From assembly GCA_036971615.1 (NCBI GenBank), contig JAYKKR010000014.1:310001-374000 (forward strand): a stretch of 64,000 bases of DNA, read 5' to 3'. The position numbers were made by a program, and so were the translations under genes. The stretch's first letter is position 1. The number at the start of each line of letters is the position of its first letter. The notes beneath the pieces were generated by a model. It did not search any database. It saw only the letters and a program-made list of their open reading frames with translations, and was not told the origin of the DNA. Of this stretch, positions 57,334 through 64,000 are shown piece after piece. Origin of the DNA: Amyloporia xantha (lineage: Eukaryota; Basidiomycota; Agaricomycetes; Polyporales; Adustoporiaceae).

Positions 57334-58590
57334 ATGTTCGAATTTCGCCACCAACCATTACGGTCGATTTATCTCACCGCGGTTGTCCTTTGGACCGTCG
57401 TTCGACTCCCGTACTGGACCGCGTGCGCCTCGATTCCGCCCCTTCGACCCCGCAAGTCGTGGCCCGTCAGCAGGACCTTAATCGTGCACCTTCTCCGGGA
57501 GTTTGTATCGACATGGTTCTGGTCGATGCCATCCGTACTCGATGGCCAGAATCTGGAGGAGATCGCAGCATCGGCCGATGCAGAGAAGCTGGGCTTCGTC
57601 TGGGTCGAGCCTGTGGCGGAGAACCTCCTTAAAGGAGAAGTGCTTGAGATTGCCAAAATAAATCAGGTGGTGCCAAGGAGGACCTTCGGATGTTGGTACC
57701 AGTCCGAAGGTCTCTCCGGTAGAGGCGACCACAAAGCGGGGCCAGATGAGAAGGTAATACTCCACTTCCACGGTACGTTATTTTCCTTAGCATCTTCGCA
57801 CCCTGCTGACTACTTATGCTCATGTTCCACAGGCGGTGCCTATATCAGCGGCTCACCTAGTCCAAAGAGCGCCACAACGCCCCCAGTCTGCAATGGCCTC
57901 CTGGCTCATTGCAAAGGATTGACACGTATTTTCGCATGCGGCTACCGCCTCAGCTCGTCTGCTCCGTTCCCATCGGCCAACCCATTCCCCGCGGCGCTCC
58001 TCGATGGCCTCGCCGGTTACTATTACCTCCTCCACACCATCGGCTTTCGTGCAGAGAACGTCATCATCAGCGGCGACTCAGCAGGAGGAAATCTTACCGT
58101 CGCTCTTATTCGCTACCTTGCCATGAGCGAATTTCCTGATGTACCCGTACCTGGTGCGGCGCTACTGCTTTCGCCGACGGTGGACTGGGCAGTCACGCAT
58201 GACAAGCCAGGGTCATCTATACGTTATAATGCGGCAACTGACTTCTGCGGGGCCTGCTTCAGGGGTTATACGAAGCAGTGCCTCACTGGCAATTTGCCTC
58301 CCGACACCCCTTATACGAGTGCTTGGATATCTCCCGCATCGCTAAAGCTGCCAGAAAGCGAAGGGTTATTCAAAGGATTCTCAAAGACGTATATCACCGT
58401 AGGAGATGCAGAACTGCATTTGACCCCCACGCTCACTTTCCGCGATCGCCTGATCGCGGATGTCGGACAGGAGAAAGTGACATATAATGAAGTAAAGGAT
58501 GCTACGCACGATCTTCTTACGATGGAATGGCATGAGCCTGAACGGACGGCCACCATAAAGCACATCACCTCCTGGATCGAGTCGTTGTGA
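57334..58590 (+). CDS. Alpha/beta-hydrolase (HSL/alpha-beta fold-3 family), membrane-tethered
   Basis: Two exons, 57334-57772 and 57833-58590, give 398 aa. An N-terminal hydrophobic segment (SIYLTAVVLWTVVRL) suggests a membrane anchor. The oxyanion-hole motif HFHGGAYISG spans the splice junction, the nucleophile elbow is GDSAGGN, the catalytic Asp is probably in VGDAELH, and the His in DATHDL. These are hormone-sensitive-lipase-type carboxylester hydrolase marks. The substrate is unknown. The 60-nt intron is a multiple of three and has no stop, so an unspliced mRNA would code for a 20-residue insertion inside HGGAY. A broken paralogue lies about 9 kb upstream on the other strand. Confidence 0.9.
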   Translation: MFEFRHQPLRSIYLTAVVLWTVVRLPYWTACASIPPLRPRKSWPVSRTLIVHLLREFVSTWFWSMPSVLDGQNLEEIAASADAEKLGFVWVEPVAENLLKGEVLEIAKINQVVPRRTFGCWYQSEGLSGRGDHKAGPDEKVILHFHGTLFSLASSHPADYLCSCSTGGAYISGSPSPKSATTPPVCNGLLAHCKGLTRIFACGYRLSSSAPFPSANPFPAALLDGLAGYYYLLHTIGFRAENVIISGDSAGGNLTVALIRYLAMSEFPDVPVPGAALLLSPTVDWAVTHDKPGSSIRYNAATDFCGACFRGYTKQCLTGNLPPDTPYTSAWISPASLKLPESEGLFKGFSKTYITVGDAELHLTPTLTFRDRLIADVGQEKVTYNEVKDATHDLLTMEWHEPERTATIKHITSWIESL

Positions 58591-60709
58591 AGGTGTTGAA
58601 TGCGGTCGATTTACCGTACGAATTCTAGGTCATTCTATACTCGATATTGTGTGATATAATGTGACGTACTATATGTCCTTATCATCCTCCCATGGTTGAC
58701 TCGAATGTCGAGCATACTACTCAGAGTACTAGTACTATTGCCTTGTTCGTAGCAATAGCGAAGAGTGTCTTGCACATTCAGCTTCTGTGTGAATGTACTA
58801 CCGTGTTCTTCGTAACCGTATGCAATTGTGGTTTCAACTTTGCAAACGAGGATGAACTTGCAATACCGGTACCATGCACTTACCTGCGGATGAAACTCTC
58901 GACATCACCAAACTGCGAGCAGCGTTATAACGCGTTACACCAGTTGGCAACTAATCTGTACGTTACTCAAAATGTAAAACCATATAATTCAAAAATAAAC
59001 GATTTACGAGATATACTTGTGCAAACATATCGTCAGAAATTTGAAAACACTCACGTATAATCTACCGGTCGTAAGCTATTATAATCTGTTAGAATAAAAT
59101 ATAGCACCATTGCCAACTAAACTATTTTGTATGCACACTAGATGTCTGGTCGAATTTATGGGTGAAATTTATAAAGACAAAAATATAAATTTTGACCGGA
59201 TCCTCGTTGTCGGAAGATAAGCGCCAATATTCACACCACTAAATTGAAAATTCAATGACTCTCGATTCATGGTCTCGTTTTGCTGAGACCGTGCCAGAAT
59301 GCAAAGCCTGGTCTATTGTGAAATTAAGCCGTGCCCAGCTGCAATCTAGGCGATTTTGTGCTTATGCTGGACCGGACAGAGTCTTGACTATCACATAAAT
59401 ACGGAGGTCATCTCGAGGGTACCCGCGCGTGGCCGCCTGAGCTCGCGCCCTGAGTCCTACTACTAGCAGTAAGAGTTCCTCCGACTCGAAGACCGGTAAG
59501 TGTCCGAGCCCGTTCTCGTCCCTAACAATCACAGCTGCAAGTACCTTATGGCACTGGTAAGTCCAAAGTAGTTCAGGTATCTAACCTTTGTACTGACTGC
59601 TAGCGAACTTCGTCAATACTCAGGACTACTGTAGTACAGATCAACGTGGTGGGGACCTCTAGGTCTATTATGAGTTGACCAGCACACATGCTGGCCACAA
59701 AGTTTTTGATAGATCCGCATTGAGTCAATCTGACTTGCAGTCGCTGAAGTACTAATCTGCTCTTTCATCGCAACGGTACTATCAATTGATATATTTGACT
59801 TCTGTCTAGACATACTAGAATAATCTAGCCCTCAACTGGGCATCATGCGCGGCCGGATGATGGATGATATACGGGATAATGCTCAATTAGTATTGCTGTT
59901 GTCTATTTATGGTATATGGTCAGCAACAGAGACTACGGACAACGAACGTAGAATAGTGAGGTAGTATTCTTGTAGATAATTGAATCTAGGAATATACAAA
60001 ATTGATAATCTCTGGTCCCGGAGTTTGCAAATTGCACACAAACGATGCGGAATTACAGCGCACCGGTCCATCTGGATCATCCGTCGCTCGCTTATTATTG
60101 GGTCCAGAATAAATCCAGAACAGATCTATATTTACAGTGACCATATTTTTTCGACATCTCATAACAGCATATAACAAGCAGAAGAATTTCACCTTTTGGA
60201 CCTGTTGGCAATCGCTCTCAGCCATATAATTCAATATATGGGTGGTTATAATTTTCGTACATGTTCTATTGATTTTGCCTTATATCTCGACATCATATAG
60301 CTATATGAAGAATCTCGAGGTTTGGTGATGGAGTCTCCTGGCGGAGGTAGTCCGGCGCGTCGTAATCACGTGCTACTATTGTGCATTGTCTCGCTCACAG
60401 CAAACCTCGGTCGGTCAAGTCCCGTCTTATTTTCTTGCAGAACTTACCGCACGGAATTAGTGACACCCCGGTTTGCTTCTTGACCGTCTGGAACTTCCTT
60501 AAAAGCTTCTTAATGGGCTGATTAGTAACCTTGAGATTGGGCGTAAATGCCGACTCCTTCGGGATCGGGACTGGGAGCAATGCAGGCTGATTAACGTCCA
60601 AGACTAGTACTGGAAACGCACTACAGATGACACAGCCTGAAGAATATATATTGTACGACGCCATGAGATCTGTCCAAAACAGAATTTAGCCTCCAAAGTA
60701 CTGTTTCAA
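58591..60709. other. AT-rich intergenic, 2.1 kb
   Basis: AT-rich with few usable frames. A minus-strand frame (60664-60395, 89 codons, ATG-started) is the only one of note; it has no family motif and may be chance. No RNA gene or clear repeat was recognised. Confidence 0.4.
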
Positions 60710-61860
60710 ATGTCTTCTCAACCTCTCGTGCTCGTTATCGGTGCAACAGGGCGCACTGGTGGCTCGATCGTCGATGCACTTGTGAAGAGCGAGAAATTCG
60801 TACGTCTGAACTTACGAGCGTACATGCATGATATCCTGATATTTTTGGCTACAGAGAGTGGCAGCTTTAGTCCGCCCTGCGTCAGCTTCAAAGCCGGAAG
60901 TGGCAGAGTTTCGTAAGCGAGGTCTCGAAATTCGTCTCGGCGACATACAGTCGGACAGCGTCGAAAAGCTCAAAGACGCGGTGTCTGGCGTGGAAATACT
61001 CATCAGCGCCGTCGTGGCCGGCCTCATTTCAAGTCAGAAGGCGATCCTCACTGCCGCTAGTGAAGTCGGTGTCAAGCGCATAATTCCCTGCGATTTTGGC
61101 ACCCCAGGCGCACCTGGTGTGCATGATCTTCGTGACGAAGTGAGCTTCCGGAAACACTGATCGAGACAATATACCACTACTGATGACCATGCTGCTGCAT
61201 TAGAAATTCGCTATCCACGACTTTATTCGTAGCCTCGGCGTTAGCTACACGTTCATTGACATCGGCTGGTGGATGCAGTTGGTGCTACCATACCCTTCGA
61301 AGAGTGAAAGCTTGAACTCCATGAGCGTCGCTATATCCCGCGAATTTTATGGAGAGGGAAATAAAAAGAACATGTATACTCATGCCGACCATATTGGAAA
61401 CTACGTCGCACGGATCATCGCAGACGACCGGACGCTCAACCAGTATGTCATCGTCTGGGAAGATGAGCTCACTCTGGAAGAAGCGAGGTCGCTCGGCGAG
61501 AAGGCATCTGGAGAAGAGGCGGTATTGAAGGCGAAGAGAATTCCGGTTTGCTACGCTTCTTGAATTCCTCTTCAGCGAGATCGCTCACACTACGACATAC
61601 AGGTCCCCGCGGAAGAACTTCTGCGACGTATCGCGTCGGGTAAAGAGGAGGCCCCGCGTACGCAGTCGCTGGGCGCCCTCGTGAACTGGGTATGGAGCCA
61701 GTACCAATACAGTATGCACGTCCTCGGCGAGAACTCGCTTGAGAACGCGAAGCTGCTGGGCGCACTTGACGTTCGCGAGTTGTACCCGGATATCGTCCCG
61801 ATGAAGCTGGCGGAGTATGTGCCCGAGTTTTACGAGAACCTGCCCCCTGTATATTTCTAG
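60710..61860 (+). CDS. NmrA-like / isoflavone-reductase-like NAD(P)-binding protein
   Basis: Four exons, 60710-60799, 60855-61139, 61204-61545 and 61603-61860, sum to 975 nt (324 aa). The N-terminal Rossmann fold has VIGATGRTGGSI, then VAALVRPAS, GDIQSDSVEKLKDAVSGV, IIPCDFGTPG and DIGWWMQL. The absence of the YxxxK catalytic pair of classical SDRs fits the NmrA/isoflavone-reductase (atypical SDR) group, which act as reductases or redox-sensing regulators. The C-terminal helical part ends PEFYENLPPVYF. The role here is unknown. Confidence 0.9.
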
Positions 61861-62453
61861 TTGTCTCAGGGCGAGGAGATGCTAATCAGTTGAGCGCTTT
61901 GCCATTATTCTACATATGTGTGTGTGCTGACCTCACGGCCATACTTCAAGCTCATTGCGGTGGGTGTACGTTTTGTTTCAATGAACAATGTAAGATGAAG
62001 ACGTCAGGCATGCATACGTCATTTCCAGTCCCACAAAGCACATCTGAATACGATCTTCATGTAATTCGTACCGGTATTGAAACATATCCATGGCTTGAGG
62101 CTTAAGTTTCCACGAGGTCGTCTTGCCCATAGCAATCTTTGGACGTCGTAATGTCGGTACCTATATGGTCTCATGTCTATCCTGTCATTCATGCCTTTGT
62201 TTACAGTCTCGATGTCACTTACATCCGTCAATGCGTCTGTAGATGCGCCTGTTGTGTCGTTCCCTTGTCTTATAACCTGACAGTCCGGGTTCTGCGTCTA
62301 TTCTCGGTATGTCGTGTGGACTTACGTTCAGTGCTAGTGTGGTAGCTACAGTCCGAACACTGTGATACGGCAGATCCTAGGACCCAATGACTCACTTCAA
62401 GCCGCCTCAACATATACGTATTTACGGTACATATGAGTGATATCCCCCTCGAA
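61861..62453. other. Convergent intergenic stretch, 0.6 kb
   Basis: Between the 3' ends of the NmrA-like gene and the acyltransferase-like gene. Nothing recognised. Confidence 0.4.
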
Positions 62454-64000
62454 TTACTTCTCGATGATATGGTGATCGGGGGTAGCCAACAAGCTCACGT
62501 ACTCAATAATCCTACGACTGTACTCCCGCAGATATTCCTCCTCCCATGCATCGGTTGCCTGTTGGTCATGTTCGATGCTATAAAAACACCAGATGAAAAG
62601 ATGTACTGACCGCAAGCTGCAAGTAAATCGACCCATTGACACTCCAGACGTGTGTTATCCTGATGCCAGTCAGTATTGTACCCGCATCAGCTGTAGAGAA
62701 GAGCTCACGGCCTGATGACGTGGGATAAGCGATGTCCAAAACAAATGCCGTCCACCTCAATCACAGGTTCCCTCGCTGCTTCGCCATCATCATAGTATTT
62801 GAGCGGCACCAGTCGATCAACAGCCCCGACGTTGGTGATAAACAGCGCGGCTGGGTTTGACCACGCCAGTGAGGGTGCAGTTCGCGTGGGCATCAACGCA
62901 GACATGTGCGAAGTGAGATGAGGAAGGTGAGGATTCGATAAGTAGTGCGAATACTCGATCTGAAGACGATCCATGATGGAATAGAGCTGCGCCAGCGGAT
63001 TATCTTGCACCTTGAATACGCTGTACGGCACCTTGATTGGAACAAGGGCAGATGAGGAGGTTATATGTGATGGATGATCGTGTGGAGGAGCTAAATATTT
63101 CATGAGGGAAATGCTAGTTGGTCGTGTGATACGAGGGTAAGGTGAAGATGATCGCAATGAAAATGCGATGATGCGCACAAACAAGCATCCAGTGTCACAT
63201 GGGCTCCCTCCTCTGGGCCCTCGATGTCTGGATTTTGAGTGAAGAGAGCAAGAATGGCTGCGGCTTCGAAGAGACGTGTAACACTGTGGCCTACTTGCTT
63301 AAGACCCTTCATGATGCGCTGCGACGTCTCCTGATCGAGGGTCTCGAGCACTCTGGTAACCTTACCAATGTTGTGAGCTGTCAGTCGAGCTGGTCGTAAG
63401 GAGTGTGTGGGCTGAGGTTTTGTGAGTAGTCGCATACCACATCAGAACAAGCCGCTGGAGAACATACCACACTACTAACAAACGTATTCTGTAACGTTTG
63501 CAGCATACTAACTCCTTCGGTGGACCACCCAGGACGAGGCCCACCAGTGGCAACAATAGGCCCTGGAGGTAGATTCTTCCACTCTTCTCCCCAAGCAAGT
63601 TCGCTTGCGTTATGAGAGCTATCTCTACGAACTACCCCTTCCAGCAAGATCCGGAATGCATTGAGATTGGGGTGAATATCGAATATAGCGTGCGTGCCAT
63701 GTACGAAGAGGGCCATCCCCTCGCCAGCGTCCTTCAGAAGATAAAGTTTGAAGTACTGCTTCATACCATTACGAAGCGTATACGGCAGTCGCCTTGCAAC
63801 CATCCGCGCAACGAAGTCATCGGGCAAAGTCTTCTCCTCGATAACGTGCAACGTATCGGCAGCCCACCTCTGGACCTCTGCTGCCCCCGATGCAGGAGTG
63901 TATACCCAGGAGCTAAGATCTGGATCGTGAATTCCTTTATCGACGGTAGCTGCCAGTAAGGGTGCAACAAAGCTGGGCATGATTTTGTCAGCCAGACCAC
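62454..64000 (-). CDS. CAT-superfamily acyltransferase/condensation-like protein (5' end outside window)
   Basis: The minus-strand frame is open to the window edge (LADKIMPSFVAPLLAATVDKG), so the start is off-window. The central motif HGTHAIFD contains the HxxxD (HAIFD) of chloramphenicol-acetyltransferase-like and NRPS condensation-type enzymes. PGWSTEGVSMLQ follows, then, after introns, TRVLETLDQETSQRIMKGLKQVG, FISLMKYLAPPHDH, LSNPHLPHLTS and the family's late EVDGICFGHR. The last exons give HVWSVNGSIYLQLA and ATDAWEEEYLREYSRR, ending at 62454. Introns of about 50-65 nt join in frame at most sites; the one near 63470-63410 is unresolved. Relatives acylate alcohols or secondary metabolites; the substrate is unknown. 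Confidence 0.82.

Noticed and set aside
60395..60664. 89-codon minus-strand frame divergent from the NmrA-like gene
   Set aside because: ATG-started, but no motif, homology or splice context that I can recognise; left as a note in the intergenic entry.

Overview
The window looks like nuclear DNA of a filamentous basidiomycete, most likely a wood-decay Agaricomycete of the polypore type. The genes are dense and split by many 48-75 nt GT-AG introns with CTRAC/CTGAC-like branch points. The protein families fit this: GPI-anchored GH79 enzymes, an Akr1-type palmitoyltransferase, Nst1, a Neo1 flippase, an F-box/LRR-like protein and a Ty3/gypsy element with a chromodomain-free basidiomycete-type Gag-Pol. 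No species can be named from sequence alone.

Positions 1-13250 are transposon territory. A Ty3/gypsy element lies on the minus strand (LTR, PBS, gag, a gap with repeats, frameshifted pol, PPT, then an LTR cut by the window edge). Between pol and the 3' LTR, on the opposite strand, it carries a separate five-exon gene for a coiled-coil protein with a six-cysteine cluster. This cargo gene and a duplicated PPT/hairpin inside pol are the most unusual things in the window. Downstream lies a nest of non-autonomous DNA transposons: two inverted copies of one terminal-inverted-repeat element, and between them a 498-bp hAT-like MITE with perfect 36-bp ends and an 8-bp target duplication. An uninterrupted copy of the MITE's target sequence lies nearby.

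Positions 14431-64000 are ordinary gene space: an F-box gene with an in-frame stop, a flavin monooxygenase, AKR1, an initiator tRNA-Met, two tandem GH79 genes, NEO1, NST1, a secreted TIM-barrel hydrolase-like protein with a 10-nt exon, a Ser/Thr-rich single-pass membrane protein, a wrecked alpha/beta-hydrolase copy, an importin-13-like karyopherin, an HPC2/ubinuclein-type histone-chaperone subunit, the intact alpha/beta-hydrolase paralogue, an NmrA-like reductase and a 5'-truncated acyltransferase.

Several genes relate to membranes and trafficking: Neo1 (phospholipid flipping), Akr1 (S-acylation) and importin-13 (nuclear transport). Others are accessory metabolism, such as the FMO, NmrA-like, hydrolase and acyltransferase genes. 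There is no operon logic. Exon models were built by hand from reading frame, splice signals and frame-sum checks, so single splice sites may be off where stated.
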